Positions 53,325 through 62,844 of a stretch of DNA of 64,000 bases are shown in pieces; within the stretch, counting starts at the first letter, position 1; each line of letters begins with the position of its first letter. A program made the position numbers and the translations under genes. The notes under the pieces were generated by a model. That model did no database searches. It was not told where the DNA came from and saw nothing but the letters and a program-made list of their open reading frames with translations. Source of the stretch: Streptosporangium violaceochromogenes (GTDB lineage Bacteria > Actinomycetota > Actinomycetes > Streptosporangiales > Streptosporangiaceae); contig NZ_BNBB01000009.1 in the NCBI RefSeq assembly GCF_014654615.1, positions 1 to 64,000 on the forward strand. Reading direction: 5' to 3'.

Positions 53325-54608
53325 ATGGTCGGCGTAGTGGGCGGCCACCAGCCACCCCTCCCCCCACGAAACGACCAGGTGACCGGCTCGGCTCCCCTGA
53401 CCGCCGCAGAGATGGTGCAGCGGCTGCGCGGGGAGCTGGACGAGCACATGGCCGTCGAACGACACCTTCTCACCACGCGGCTGGCCCACGCCGAACGGCT
53501 GGGCGACCTCGCCTGGGCCGAGTGGAACCTCCAGACCGGAGAGTCCACCTGGTCCGACCACGCCTACACCATCTTCGGCCGTGACCCCGGTGAAGGCCCG
53601 ATCCCCCTGGGCGACCTGTCCGGTCACGCCGACCCCGCCGACCGGGCGGCCCTGGACACGCTGCTGCGGGCGGTGGTGAGGCTGGCCGAGCCCGGGCAGG
53701 CGGAGTTCCGCATCCGGCGCCGGGGAGAGGTCCGCGACCTGCGCGCGGCCCTCGACCTCGTCACCTCCGGCGGGCGCACCGCCGTCCACGGCGTGATCCA
53801 GGACGTCACCGGCCGCCGGCGGGCGGAACGTTCCATGATCGAGGCCCGCCACCTGCTCGGAGCGGTCCGCGCGCAGGCCGACGAGGATCGGACCACGAAC
53901 GCCGCCCTGCGCGAGGCGCTCGTGCCGGGCATCGGGAGGGCCCTCGACCTGCCCCACGCCCGGATCGAGGTCCGCTACGTCCCGGCGGGGATGAGGAACG
54001 GCCTCGGCGGCGACTGGTACGACGCGGCGCCCCTGCCCGACGGCCGGGCGCTGCTGACCATCGGCGACGTGTCGGGGCACGGCCTGCAGGCGATCGCCCG
54101 CATGAGCGGGATCCGCCACGCGCTGGCCGGCCTGTCGATGACCGGCGAGCCCGCCGACCGGCTGCTGACCTGGCTCAACGACCTGGTGATGTACCGGATG
54201 GAGGAGACCACCGCGACCGCGGTGATCGGCCACCTCGACCCGGCCACCGGCGTTTTCACCTGGGGCCAGGCCGGGCACCCGGCGCCGATCCTGATCCGTG
54301 ACGGGGCCGCCGTCCAGCTCGACCCGCCGGCCGGGGTGATGCTGGGCGCCACCCTGACCACCCCCTACGAGCCGGCCCGGGTGAGGCTCCGGGCCGGAGA
54401 CCTCCTGCTGCTGTTCACCGACGGGCTGGTGGAACGGCGTGGCCGCGACATCGACGAGGGCGTGGCCCTGGCGTTGGCCGCGGCCGCCGACCTCACGCGC
54501 GACGACCCGCGGGCCGGCCTGGACCGGCTGATCGAGGCGGTCGGCGGCCCCAACCCCGAGGACGACACCTGCGTGCTGGCGGTCGGCCCGCTCGGCCGGC
54601 TTGGTTAA
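53325..54608 (+). CDS. PAS-domain SpoIIE-type PP2C phosphatase
   Basis: 427 residues. A coiled-coil and PAS region (about 35-165, WAEWNLQTGESTWSDHAYTIFG...) precedes a PP2C SpoIIE domain: GGDWYDAAPLPDGRALLTIGDVSGHG (metal Asp residues) and GVMLGAT, then GDLLLLFTDGLVERRG. It would dephosphorylate STAS antagonists on a PAS-sensed cue. Its TAA stop is followed at the very next base by the ATG of the exonuclease gene. Confidence 0.92.
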   Translation: MVGVVGGHQPPLPPRNDQVTGSAPLTAAEMVQRLRGELDEHMAVERHLLTTRLAHAERLGDLAWAEWNLQTGESTWSDHAYTIFGRDPGEGPIPLGDLSGHADPADRAALDTLLRAVVRLAEPGQAEFRIRRRGEVRDLRAALDLVTSGGRTAVHGVIQDVTGRRRAERSMIEARHLLGAVRAQADEDRTTNAALREALVPGIGRALDLPHARIEVRYVPAGMRNGLGGDWYDAAPLPDGRALLTIGDVSGHGLQAIARMSGIRHALAGLSMTGEPADRLLTWLNDLVMYRMEETTATAVIGHLDPATGVFTWGQAGHPAPILIRDGAAVQLDPPAGVMLGATLTTPYEPARVRLRAGDLLLLFTDGLVERRGRDIDEGVALALAAAADLTRDDPRAGLDRLIEAVGGPNPEDDTCVLAVGPLGRLG

Positions 54609-55523
54609 ATGGTCGCCATGCCCCGGCTGATGCTCCTCGACACCCCGTCCCTGTACTTCCGCGCCTTCTACGGGGTGCCGGAGTCGGTGACCGCCCCGGA
54701 CGGGACGCCCGTCAACGCGGTCCGGGGCCTCATCGACATGATCGCCATGCTGGTCCGGCAGCACTCCCCCGGCGAGCTGGTGGCCTGCGCGGACGCCGAC
54801 TGGCGCCCCGCCTTCCGGGTGGCGGCGATCCCGTCCTACAAGGCCCACCGGGTCGCCCCCGGCGGCGGTGAGGAGGTCCCGGCCGCGCTCGTTCCGCAGG
54901 TTCCGGTGATCGAGCGGGTCCTCGACGCGGCGGGCATCGCCCGCCTCGGCGTGCCCGGCTACGAGGCCGACGACGTGATGGGCGCGCTCGCCGTCGGCGC
55001 CCCCGGCGGCGCCGACGTCGTCACCGGCGACCGGGACATGTTCCAGCTCGTCGACGACTCCCGGCCGATCCGGGTCCTCTACACGGCCAGGGGCGTCAAG
55101 AACCTCCAGGTCGTCGACGAGGCCGCCGTCACCGCCAGGTACGGTGTGCCCGGCCGCTCCTACGCCGACTTCGCGGTTCTGCGCGGCGACCCCAGCGACG
55201 GCCTGCCGGGCGTGCCGGGGGTCGGCGACAAGACCGCCGCGGCCCTGATCACCCGTTTCGGCTCACTGCAGGCGCTGCTCGCGGCCGTCGACGGCGACGG
55301 CGACCTCACCTCCGCCCAGCGCGCCCGGCTGAGCGCTGCCCGCGACTATCTCCGCCTCGCGCCGGCCGTGGTACGGGTCGCCGCCGGCCTGCCCCTCCCC
55401 GCGCTCGACCCGGCCCTGCCGGCCAGACCCCGCGACCCGGCGGCCCTCGACGCCCTGGCCGGACGCTACGGCCTGACCGGGCCCGTCGGCCGGCTGGCGG
55501 AGGCGCTCGCCTGGCCGTCCTAG
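54609..55523 (+). CDS. 5'-3' exonuclease (Pol I N-terminal/FEN-like domain, no polymerase)
   Basis: 304 residues: LMLLDTPSLYFRAFYG, FRVAAIPSYKAHR, VPGYEADDVMGALA, VVTGDRDMFQLVD and GDPSDGLPGVPGVGDKTAAALI (helix-hairpin-helix). All metal Asp residues of the FEN fold are in place. It lacks 3'-5' and polymerase domains. ATG at 54609 or 54618 follows the phosphatase stop directly. Removes RNA primers or flaps; position next to an M24 peptidase matches M. tuberculosis Rv2090. Confidence 0.92.
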   Translation: MVAMPRLMLLDTPSLYFRAFYGVPESVTAPDGTPVNAVRGLIDMIAMLVRQHSPGELVACADADWRPAFRVAAIPSYKAHRVAPGGGEEVPAALVPQVPVIERVLDAAGIARLGVPGYEADDVMGALAVGAPGGADVVTGDRDMFQLVDDSRPIRVLYTARGVKNLQVVDEAAVTARYGVPGRSYADFAVLRGDPSDGLPGVPGVGDKTAAALITRFGSLQALLAAVDGDGDLTSAQRARLSAARDYLRLAPAVVRVAAGLPLPALDPALPARPRDPAALDALAGRYGLTGPVGRLAEALAWPS

Positions 55524-55636
55524 CCTCCCCGCCGTCCACCGCCCGCCGGCCGCCGGCCGACCGGGTCCCGGAGTCCCGCCGCCCCGCCGCCGGCGGCCGG
55601 TGGGTCCGTGCGGCGTGAAACGGTAGGTTGGCCCCC

Positions 55637-57064
55637 GTGCCGCACAAGAGCATCCGGGTGCCCGAAGAGGCCCCTCCCCGGCTCCACGACGGTTTCGAGC
55701 GGATCCGCCGGGAACTGAAGCTGCCCGAGGGCTTTCCCCGGTCCGTGATCGAGGAGGCGGAGTGGGTCGCCGAGGTCCCCACCCTGCCCGGTCTCGACCG
55801 CACCGACCTGCCGCTGATCACCGTCGACCCGCCCGGGGCCATGGACCTGGACCAGGCCATGCACCTGGAGGCGCGCCCCGGCGGCTACCGCGTCTGGTAC
55901 GCCGTCGCCGACGTCGCCGCGTTCGTCCGGCCCGGCGGGGCGATCGACGCCGAGGCCCGCGTCCGGGGTGAGACCGTCTACATGCCCGACCGGCGGGTGC
56001 CGCTGCATCCGGCGGTGCTGTCGGAGGGGGCGGCCAGCCTGCTGCCCGGCGCCACCCGGCCGGCCGCGCTGTGGTGCGTCGACCTGGACACCGACGGGCG
56101 GATCGTGGGCGCCGACGTGACCCGGGCCATGGTGCGCAGCCGCGAGCGGCTCGACTACGACTACGTGCAGGCGGCGGTCGAGACCGGTACCGCGGACGGC
56201 ACGTTGCGGCTGCTGGCCGAGATCGGCCGGCTCCGGCTCGCGCTGGAGCGGGAGCGGGGCGGCGTCACGCTGCCCACTCCCGAGCAGGAGGTCGTCCGCG
56301 ACGGGGACGGCTACCGGCTGGAGTTGCGCGCCCCGATGGGGGCCGAGGCGTGGAACGCGCAGATCTCGCTGCTGACCGGCATGGCCGCCGCCGCGATGAT
56401 GCTGGACGCCGAGATCGGCCTGCTGCGGGTGCTGCCGCCCGCCCCGGCCGAGAAGATCGCCCAGGTCCGCCGGATCGCCGCCGCGCTCGGCGTGCCGTGG
56501 CCGCAGGGGGCGGGCTACGGCGACGTCCTCCACGCCCTGGACCCGAAGATCCCCGGACAGGCGGCGTTCCTGGAGGAGTCGACCGTGCTGCTGCGCGGAG
56601 CCGGGTATGTGGCCTTCAACGGGGAGCCGCCCCTTCACGCCGACCACGCGGCGGTGGCCGCGCCGTACGCCCACGTGACCGCGCCGCTGCGCCGCCTGAT
56701 CGACCGCTACGCCACCGGGATCTGCCTGGCCGTGGCGGCCGGTGAGCCGGTGCCCGAGGAGATCCAGCGGGTCATGGGCGAGCTGCCGGGCGTCATGCGG
56801 GTGAGCGGGCGGCGGTCAGGCGCGGTGGAGCGGGCGTGCGTGGACCTGGTGGAGGCCTTCGTGCTGCGCGAGCGGGTGGGTCAGACGTTCGACGCGGTGG
56901 TGATCGACGTGGACGGCGGCCGGCCCGGGGGCCAGGTACAGCTCACCGATCCGGCGGTGGTGGCCCGCTGCGACGGCGACCGGCTCCCGCTGGGCGAGGT
57001 CGTCCGGGTACGGCTGACGCGCGCCGACCCGGCCTCCCGGGAGGTCCGCTTCACCCTGGCCTGA
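55637..57064 (+). CDS. RNB-domain ribonuclease (short RNase R/II)
   Basis: 475 residues from GTG 55637. The RNB catalytic core: LITVDPPGAMDLDQAMHL (Asp cluster), YAVADVAAFV, GETVYMPDRRVPLHPAVLSEGAASLLPG, and the AAVAAPYAHVTAPLRRLIDRYATG arginine region. It degrades RNA 3'-5'. The usual N-terminal cold-shock domains are missing and only a short C-terminal S1-like segment (VQLTDPAVVARCDGDRLPLGEVVRVRL) remains; Rv2090-region neighbours are typical. Confidence 0.9.
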   Translation: MPHKSIRVPEEAPPRLHDGFERIRRELKLPEGFPRSVIEEAEWVAEVPTLPGLDRTDLPLITVDPPGAMDLDQAMHLEARPGGYRVWYAVADVAAFVRPGGAIDAEARVRGETVYMPDRRVPLHPAVLSEGAASLLPGATRPAALWCVDLDTDGRIVGADVTRAMVRSRERLDYDYVQAAVETGTADGTLRLLAEIGRLRLALERERGGVTLPTPEQEVVRDGDGYRLELRAPMGAEAWNAQISLLTGMAAAAMMLDAEIGLLRVLPPAPAEKIAQVRRIAAALGVPWPQGAGYGDVLHALDPKIPGQAAFLEESTVLLRGAGYVAFNGEPPLHADHAAVAAPYAHVTAPLRRLIDRYATGICLAVAAGEPVPEEIQRVMGELPGVMRVSGRRSGAVERACVDLVEAFVLRERVGQTFDAVVIDVDGGRPGGQVQLTDPAVVARCDGDRLPLGEVVRVRLTRADPASREVRFTLA

Positions 57065-57145
57065 CGGACCGGACGCCAAGGGGGCCGGAAAACGCCGGGG
57101 CCGCGCCCGTCCCCGGGCGCGGCCGCGAAGCCGCGGGAGCGGCCG

Positions 57146-57313
57146 CTATTTCCTCAGGCTCCAGCCGCCGCCGACACCCGCCAGGTGCAGCGCGGCGCAG
57201 AGCAGCCCGGCGAGGCCGAGCGTGGTGACGGTCACGACGGTGCCGACGGCGACACCGGCGATCTGGAAGATCAGTGCGAGCAGGAACAGCAAAGCGGCGA
57301 CGAAGGCTAACAT
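57146..57313 (-). CDS. Small membrane protein (55 aa)
   Basis: Read directly: MLAFVAALLFLLALIFQIAG, then VGTVVTVTTLGLAGLLCAALHL, ending GGGWSLRK. Two helices. ATG at 57313 follows GGGAGGT. Its place between the exonuclease/RNB genes and helY matches a small membrane protein (Rv2091c position) in mycobacteria. Confidence 0.75.
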   Translation of the reverse strand: MLAFVAALLFLLALIFQIAGVAVGTVVTVTTLGLAGLLCAALHLAGVGGGWSLRK

Positions 57314-57527
57314 GCCTACCTCCCGAGGCGGGGCTCAACGGGGTCTGCTATGAGGGATTTCCGGTGCGATCCTCCCAAAAACAGTCCTGAAGGTGACGTT
57401 CTGCGCGCCAATCGTCACAAGGTATTGACCGGGCGGTCAGTTCACTCCCGGCGGCCCGCCGTGCTCACGCCCCGGCCCGTGAAGGCACGTGGAGGCCGGC
57501 GAAGGCCCGGCCGGTTCTCCCTCCGGC

Positions 57528-60257
57528 TCAGGCCAGGGAGGAGTAGGCCACCACCCCGCGGCGGAGCGCGTCCATCGCCTTGCCGGCGTTCCGCCGCACC
57601 TTGCTTCCGGCGGGGGCGGCCTCGGCGATCTGGCCGAGCAGGTCGAGGAGCTGCTTGGTCCAGCGCACGAAGTCCCCGGCGGCCAGCTCCGCGCCGCCCG
57701 CGCCGTCGCCGAGCACGGCGTCCAGGCTGTGGCCCTTGGCCCACCGGAAGGCCGCCCAGGCGAACCCCAGATCGGGCTCCCTGATGAACGACAGGCCGTG
57801 GTCGCTCTCAATGCCCTCCAGCTCACCCCAGAGGCGCACCATCTCCCCCAGCGCCTTCTGCGTGCCCCCGGCGGGGACCCTCGGCTGGCGGGCCTCGTCG
57901 GCCTGCCGGGACTCGAAGACCAGCGAGGACACGCTCGCCGCGAGCTCGGCCGGATCGAGCTCCTCCCAGAGCCCGGCCCGCAGGCACTCGGCCGTGAGCA
58001 GGTCCAGCTCGGTGTAGAGCTGGGCCAGGCGGCGGCCCTCGGCGGTGACGGTCTCCCCGTCGAGATAACCGAGTTGTTCCAGCACCCCGCAGACCTTGTC
58101 GAAGGTGCGGGCGATGACGTGGGAGCGCCCTTCGACCCTGCGGCGCAGTCCCTCGGTCTCCCGCAGCAGCTTGTGGTAACGCTCGGCCCAGCGGGCGTGG
58201 TCTTCGCGCTCGTCACAGCCGTGGCAGGGATGCCGGCGGATCTCCTTGCGCAGGCGCAGGACCTCCTCGTCCTCGGCGGCGTGGTCGCGGGCCCTTTCCG
58301 GCCTGCCGACGTCACGGTCACCGATCTTGGCGTGCACGGAGGAGACCAGGTTGGCCCGCTCCTTCGGCGAGCGCGCGTTGAAGTTCTTCGGGATGCGCAG
58401 GTGCTCGACCGGTTCCACCGGCACCGGAAAGTCCGCCGGCGACAGCTTCTTGACCTGCTTGCCCACGGTCAGCACCAGCGGGGAGGGGCCCTCCCCCCGG
58501 GAGTTGAGGCCCGGGTCGAGGACGACCGCCAGCCCGGCCCTGCGCCCCCCGGGGACGCGGATGATGTCACCGGGCCGGAGCGCCTCAAGCGAGCGCAGGG
58601 CCTGCGTCCGGCGGGCCGCGCCGCGCCGCCGCGCCAGCTCGGCCTCCCGGTCCGACAGCGCCCTGCGCATCGCGGCGTACTCCTCGAAGTCGCCCAGGTG
58701 GCAGGTCATCGCCTCGCGGTAGCCCTTCAGGGCCTCCTCGTGGCGGCGCACCTGCTTGGCGATGCCGACCACGGCCCGATCCGCCTGGAACTGGGCGAAG
58801 GACGACTCCAGGAGCGTTCTGGCGCGTTCTCGGCCCACCTGGCCCACCAGGTTGACGGCCATGTTGTAGGAGGGGCGGAAGCTGGAGCGCAAGGGGTAGG
58901 TCCGGGTGCTGGCCAGGCCGGCGACCTGCAGCGGATCCATGCCCGGCTGCCAGTGGACCACCGCGTGCCCCTCGACGTCGATGCCGCGCCGCCCCGCCCG
59001 GCCGGTGAGCTGGGTGTACTCCCCCGGGGTCAGGTCGGCGTGGGTCTCGCCGTTCCACTTGTCGAGTTTCTCGATCACCACCGAGCGGGCGGGCATGTTG
59101 ATGCCCAGCGCGAGGGTCTCGGTGGCGAACACCGCCTTGACCAGGTTGCGGGTGAACAGCTCCTCCACGACCTCCTTGAAGGCCGGCAGCATGCCCGCGT
59201 GGTGGGCGGCCAGGCCGCGCTCCAGCGCGTCGCGCCATTCGAGGTAGCCGAGAACGGCCAGGTCCTCGTCCGGCAGGTGCGCGGTGCGCTCGTCGACGAT
59301 CTGCCGGATCTCGTGCCGCTCGTCGTCGGTGGTGAGCCGGATCCCGGCGTACAAACACTGCATGACGGCGGCGTCGCACCCGGCCCGGGAGAAGATGAAG
59401 GTGATGGCGGGCAGCAGGCCGGCGGAGTCGAGGCGCTCGATCGCCTGGGCGCGGTCGGGCGGGCCGCTCCTGCGCGGGCGGGGGTAGCCGCGCCTGCCCC
59501 TGCCGTACGACTGACGCTCCTCGTCCCTGGCCAGGCGCAGCAGGTTCGGGTTGACCAGGGGCCGGCGGCCGTCCTCGTCGGTGACGAACAGGTCGTACAG
59601 GCGATGGCCGACGAGCATGTGCTGCCAGAGCGGGACCGGCCGGTGCTCGTCGACGATGACGCTGGTGTCGCCGCGGACCTCGCCCAGCCACTCGCCGAAC
59701 TCCTCGGCGTTGCTGACCGTGGCCGACAGGGCGGCCAGCCGCACCGACTCGGGCAGGTGGATGATCACCTCTTCCCAGACCGCGCCGCGGAACCGGTCGG
59801 CCAGGTAGTGCACCTCGTCCATGACGACGAACCCCAGCCCGGCCAGGGTGGCCGACCCGGCGTAGAGCATGTTGCGCAGCACCTCGGTCGTCATGACGAC
59901 GATCGGGGCCTCGCCGTTGACGCTGTTGTCACCGGTGAGCAGGCCGACCTTGGCGGCGCCGTACCGTTTGACCAGGTCGTTGTACTTCTGGTTGGACAGC
60001 GCCTTGATCGGGGTGGTGTAGAAGCACTTGCGGCCCTCCAGCAGGGCCAGGTGCACCGCGAACTCTCCCACCACGGTCTTTCCCGACCCGGTGGGGGCCG
60101 CCACCAGCACCCCGTCGCCCGCCTCCAGCGCGCGGCAGGCGTCGAGCTGGAAGTCGTCCAGCTCGAAGCTGTACAGACCGCGGAACGAGGTCAGCGCCGG
60201 CCCGCTCTCGGCCTGACTCTGGCGGAAGGCAGCGTAACGTTCCGCTGGGGTCGTCAT
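57528..60257 (-). CDS. helY: HelY (Ski2/Mtr4-like DEVH RNA helicase)
   Basis: 909 residues: VAAPTGSGKTVVGEFA (Walker A), VVMTTEVLRNMLYA, VVMDEVHYLADRFRG (DEVH), LSATVSN, TFIFSRAGCDA, and FATETLALGINMPARSVV with QLTGRAGRRGID. The C-terminal arch and ratchet-type helices follow. It unwinds RNA for degradation. Begins 10 bases after the diacylglycerol kinase gene; tenth-base coupling within the paf-tat operon. Confidence 0.93.
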   Translation of the reverse strand: MTTPAERYAAFRQSQAESGPALTSFRGLYSFELDDFQLDACRALEAGDGVLVAAPTGSGKTVVGEFAVHLALLEGRKCFYTTPIKALSNQKYNDLVKRYGAAKVGLLTGDNSVNGEAPIVVMTTEVLRNMLYAGSATLAGLGFVVMDEVHYLADRFRGAVWEEVIIHLPESVRLAALSATVSNAEEFGEWLGEVRGDTSVIVDEHRPVPLWQHMLVGHRLYDLFVTDEDGRRPLVNPNLLRLARDEERQSYGRGRRGYPRPRRSGPPDRAQAIERLDSAGLLPAITFIFSRAGCDAAVMQCLYAGIRLTTDDERHEIRQIVDERTAHLPDEDLAVLGYLEWRDALERGLAAHHAGMLPAFKEVVEELFTRNLVKAVFATETLALGINMPARSVVIEKLDKWNGETHADLTPGEYTQLTGRAGRRGIDVEGHAVVHWQPGMDPLQVAGLASTRTYPLRSSFRPSYNMAVNLVGQVGRERARTLLESSFAQFQADRAVVGIAKQVRRHEEALKGYREAMTCHLGDFEEYAAMRRALSDREAELARRRGAARRTQALRSLEALRPGDIIRVPGGRRAGLAVVLDPGLNSRGEGPSPLVLTVGKQVKKLSPADFPVPVEPVEHLRIPKNFNARSPKERANLVSSVHAKIGDRDVGRPERARDHAAEDEEVLRLRKEIRRHPCHGCDEREDHARWAERYHKLLRETEGLRRRVEGRSHVIARTFDKVCGVLEQLGYLDGETVTAEGRRLAQLYTELDLLTAECLRAGLWEELDPAELAASVSSLVFESRQADEARQPRVPAGGTQKALGEMVRLWGELEGIESDHGLSFIREPDLGFAWAAFRWAKGHSLDAVLGDGAGGAELAAGDFVRWTKQLLDLLGQIAEAAPAGSKVRRNAGKAMDALRRGVVAYSSLA

Positions 60258-60267
60258 GGCTCCAAGC

Positions 60268-61236
60268 CTACCGATATCGGGATTGCGGTCCGCCCCGGCA
60301 GGCGCGGCCCCCGCCCCTCCACCGGGGAGCGGGCGGCCCATCCCCCGGCACCGGAACGAGCATCCGCAGCGCTCCGGGAACGACCTCGCAGGTGAGCGGG
60401 ATCGGGCCGATCCGTTCGCCGTCGGCGTAGGCGACCACGCCGGGGGCTTCCAGCGTGATGCGGCGGGCCCGCCTGACCGTGACGGAGGGGTGGGTGACGT
60501 GGGAGCCCCGGTAGACGCCGGGGAAGGCGCGCAGGAAACGTCCCCTGGGCACGGCCCCGAGGATCGTCACGTCCAGCAGGCCGTCGTCGGGGACGGCGCC
60601 GGGGCAGATCCGCATGCCCCCGCCGTAGGAGGAGGTGTTGCCGACGGCGACCATCATGGCCTCGCGCGTGATCGTCTCGGGCCCGTCCGGCCCGTCCAGG
60701 GTGATCCGGAAGGGGATCGGCTCAAAGGAGCGGAGCTCCTCGGCCAGCGCGAGCACATACCTGGCCGCGCCCGGCGGCCAGGTCATCCGGTTGGCCCGCT
60801 CGTTGACACGGGAGTCGAAGCCGCAGGCCACCACCCCGGCGAACCAGGTGCCGTCGGCCCTGGCCGCGTCGATCACGCGCGTCCGGCCCCCGAGCACGGC
60901 GTCGGCGGCGGCCGCGAGGTTCCCGCGGGGAAGGCCGAGCGCGGCGGCGATGTCGTTGCCGGTGCCCACGGGGACGACGCCGAGGGGCACATCCGTCCCG
61001 GCGACCACCTGGGCCGCCAGATGGACCAGGCCGTCTCCACCGAAGGCCACCAGCGCGGCGGGGGCGCCCGCGACGGCCGCGCGGGCGCGTTCCAGGGCCT
61101 CGGCGGCACAGCGCCCGACGATCACCGAGATCTCATGGCCGTCCCTTCCCAGACGTCCGAGCAGCGGGGCGAGCAGGGCGCGCGAGCGCCCGCCCCGGGC
61201 GGCGGGGTTCGCAAGGACAACGATCTTTCCCGGCAT
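60268..61236 (-). CDS. Diacylglycerol/sphingosine kinase-family lipid kinase
   Basis: 322 residues: IVVLANPAARGGRSR, ALVAFGGDGLVHLAAQVVAG (GGDG nucleotide loop), GVVPVGTGNDIAAALGLP and GGMRICPGAVPDDGLLDV, the DAGK/YegS catalytic signatures. It phosphorylates a lipid. It lies between tatC and helY in the conserved run, with short gaps on both sides. Confidence 0.9.
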   Translation of the reverse strand: MPGKIVVLANPAARGGRSRALLAPLLGRLGRDGHEISVIVGRCAAEALERARAAVAGAPAALVAFGGDGLVHLAAQVVAGTDVPLGVVPVGTGNDIAAALGLPRGNLAAAADAVLGGRTRVIDAARADGTWFAGVVACGFDSRVNERANRMTWPPGAARYVLALAEELRSFEPIPFRITLDGPDGPETITREAMMVAVGNTSSYGGGMRICPGAVPDDGLLDVTILGAVPRGRFLRAFPGVYRGSHVTHPSVTVRRARRITLEAPGVVAYADGERIGPIPLTCEVVPGALRMLVPVPGDGPPAPRWRGGGRACRGGPQSRYR

Positions 61237-61262
61237 GACCGGAACCTACCGGCTGCCCGGCG

Positions 61263-62183
61263 CTATCTGCCGGTTCCGTCGCCCGTCGTCTCCGGATCGA
61301 GAGGAGAGTCGTCCCCGTCGAGAGGAGAGTCGTCCTCCGAAAGGGGGGACGCCTCGTCGTCGGACAGATGGGAGAAGTCCTCGCCCTTCGGCAGACGCTT
61401 CTCCCGGAAGTACATGAACACCTCGGCGAGGGCGAACAACACCACCATCGGCAGGGCGAGCGTGATCATCGTGAACGGGTCGCCGCTCGGGGTGGCGACG
61501 GCGGCGAAGACGAACATGATGAAGATGACCATGCGGCGGTGCTTGGCCACCAGGCTGCGCGGCAGGACGCCGATGACGTTGAGGAACATCAGAAGCAGCG
61601 GCAGCTCGAACGAGATCCCGAACACGATGATCATGACGAGGATGTAGCCGAGGTACTCGTCGATGGTGAGGGTGGTCAGGACATCGGAGGGGGTGAAGCT
61701 GAGCAGGAGCGCCAGCCCGGTGTCCATGACGAGGTAGGCCAGGCCCGCGCCGCCAAGGAAGAGCGGGACGGCCAGCCCCATGAACATGAGCGAGTAACGC
61801 TTCTCATTGCGGTACAGGCCCGGGGTGACGAAGGCCCAGATCTGCCAGAGCCAGATCGGCGAGGAGACGACCAGGCCGAACAGGGCGGCGACCTTGAGGT
61901 TGGTGAGGAAGGGGCTGAAGACGCCCAGGTTGAGCAGCGTGCACTCGCCGGGCCGCAGCTGCTGGGCCTGCCGCAGGCCGCAGTAGGGCCGCGCCAGGAA
62001 CTCCCAGATCGGGTCGTAGAGGACGAAGCCCATGATGACGCCGACGAGCAGACCGAGCAGGGCGACGATCAGGCGATTGCGCAGCTCGCGGAGATGCTCC
62101 ATGAGCGGCATACGCCCCTCGTCCGCTTCACGCGGCGACGTCGACCCGTTACGACCCGGTTTGGGCCATCTCAGCAGCGCCAT
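61263..62183 (-). CDS. tatC: Twin-arginine translocase subunit TatC
   Basis: 306 residues: MPLMEHLRELRNRLIVALLG is the conserved N-terminal TatC motif (HLxELRxR), and six helices follow; FTPSDVLTTLTIDEYLGYILVMIIVFGISFELPL includes the conserved Glu. Recognises Tat signal peptides. The acidic C-terminal tail contains a repeated DDSPLD. In operon with tatA (47-base gap). Confidence 0.95.
   Translation of the reverse strand: MALLRWPKPGRNGSTSPREADEGRMPLMEHLRELRNRLIVALLGLLVGVIMGFVLYDPIWEFLARPYCGLRQAQQLRPGECTLLNLGVFSPFLTNLKVAALFGLVVSSPIWLWQIWAFVTPGLYRNEKRYSLMFMGLAVPLFLGGAGLAYLVMDTGLALLLSFTPSDVLTTLTIDEYLGYILVMIIVFGISFELPLLLMFLNVIGVLPRSLVAKHRRMVIFIMFVFAAVATPSGDPFTMITLALPMVVLFALAEVFMYFREKRLPKGEDFSHLSDDEASPLSEDDSPLDGDDSPLDPETTGDGTGR
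61297..61335 (-). repeat. 21-bp tandem repeat in the tatC tail
   Basis: TCGAGAGGAGAGTCGTCC recurs at 61297 and 61318 (period 21), encoding the repeated acidic DDSPLD of the TatC C terminus. Copy changes keep frame. Confidence 0.7.
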
Positions 62184-62230
62184 TCACGCATCCCGGTCCG
62201 GCAGATGGAAAAAGTCAGGATGGAAGCAGC

Positions 62231-62542
62231 CTACTGGGACTTGGGGGTGCTCGCCTGGGCGCGGAGCCGGGCGGCCTGCTCCTCCAGCGCGCGGGCCTGC
62301 TCCTCCACCGTCGCATCGGCCGGAGCCTGCGCGATCGGCTGCGGGGCGGCGGTGGGCTGAGGCTGGACGACCGTGGCGGTCGGGGCCGGCTCGTCGTCCT
62401 CGCGGAGCTTGGAGGTCTCCGACTTGAAGATACGGAGCGACCGGCCGAGGGACCGCGCGGTGTCAGGCAGCTTCTTGGCTCCGAAGAGCAGGACAAGGAC
62501 CAGCCCGATGATCAAAAGCTCGGGAACACCAAGGTTGGGCAT
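62231..62542 (-). CDS. tatA: Twin-arginine translocase subunit TatA
   Basis: 103 residues: [40 protein letters not shown] is the TatA transmembrane and FGxxKLP-amphipathic pattern, then an acidic linker and a coiled tail. It forms the translocation pore. Confidence 0.95.
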   Translation of the reverse strand: MPNLGVPELLIIGLVLVLLFGAKKLPDTARSLGRSLRIFKSETSKLREDDEPAPTATVVQPQPTAAPQPIAQAPADATVEEQARALEEQAARLRAQASTPKSQ

Positions 62543-62605
62543 GACACATCCTTACGCCAAACGACACGCTCTCCTCCCCGATGGTACGCGCCCGCGGGGG
62601 CGGGC

Positions 62606-62806
62606 TCACCCCCTACCGGGCCCGGACCTCGCACGACGCCCCGGCGGCGGCGCCGCGAGGGTCCCCCGCGCGCGGGCCAGCCGCAGGCGGGCACGCTCCA
62701 CCTCCCTGCCCAGCCTCCTGGTGGCCAGGAACACCCGGAACGCCAGAAAACCGAGGAGCGCCAGCCCGGCGAAGGCCGGCACGACCGCGGCGATGATCCA
62801 GCTCAT
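62606..62806 (-). CDS. Small membrane protein between pafC and tatA
   Basis: 66 residues: one helix (WIIAAVVPAFAGLALLGFLAFRVFL) then a basic Arg-rich tail. Gap sizes of 63 and 38 bases tie it to the paf-tat run. Function unknown. Confidence 0.75.
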   Translation of the reverse strand: MSWIIAAVVPAFAGLALLGFLAFRVFLATRRLGREVERARLRLARARGTLAAPPPGRRARSGPGRG

Positions 62807-62844
62807 ACCGGCAGATCATAACGCCGGCCCTTTCAGGGGACCGA

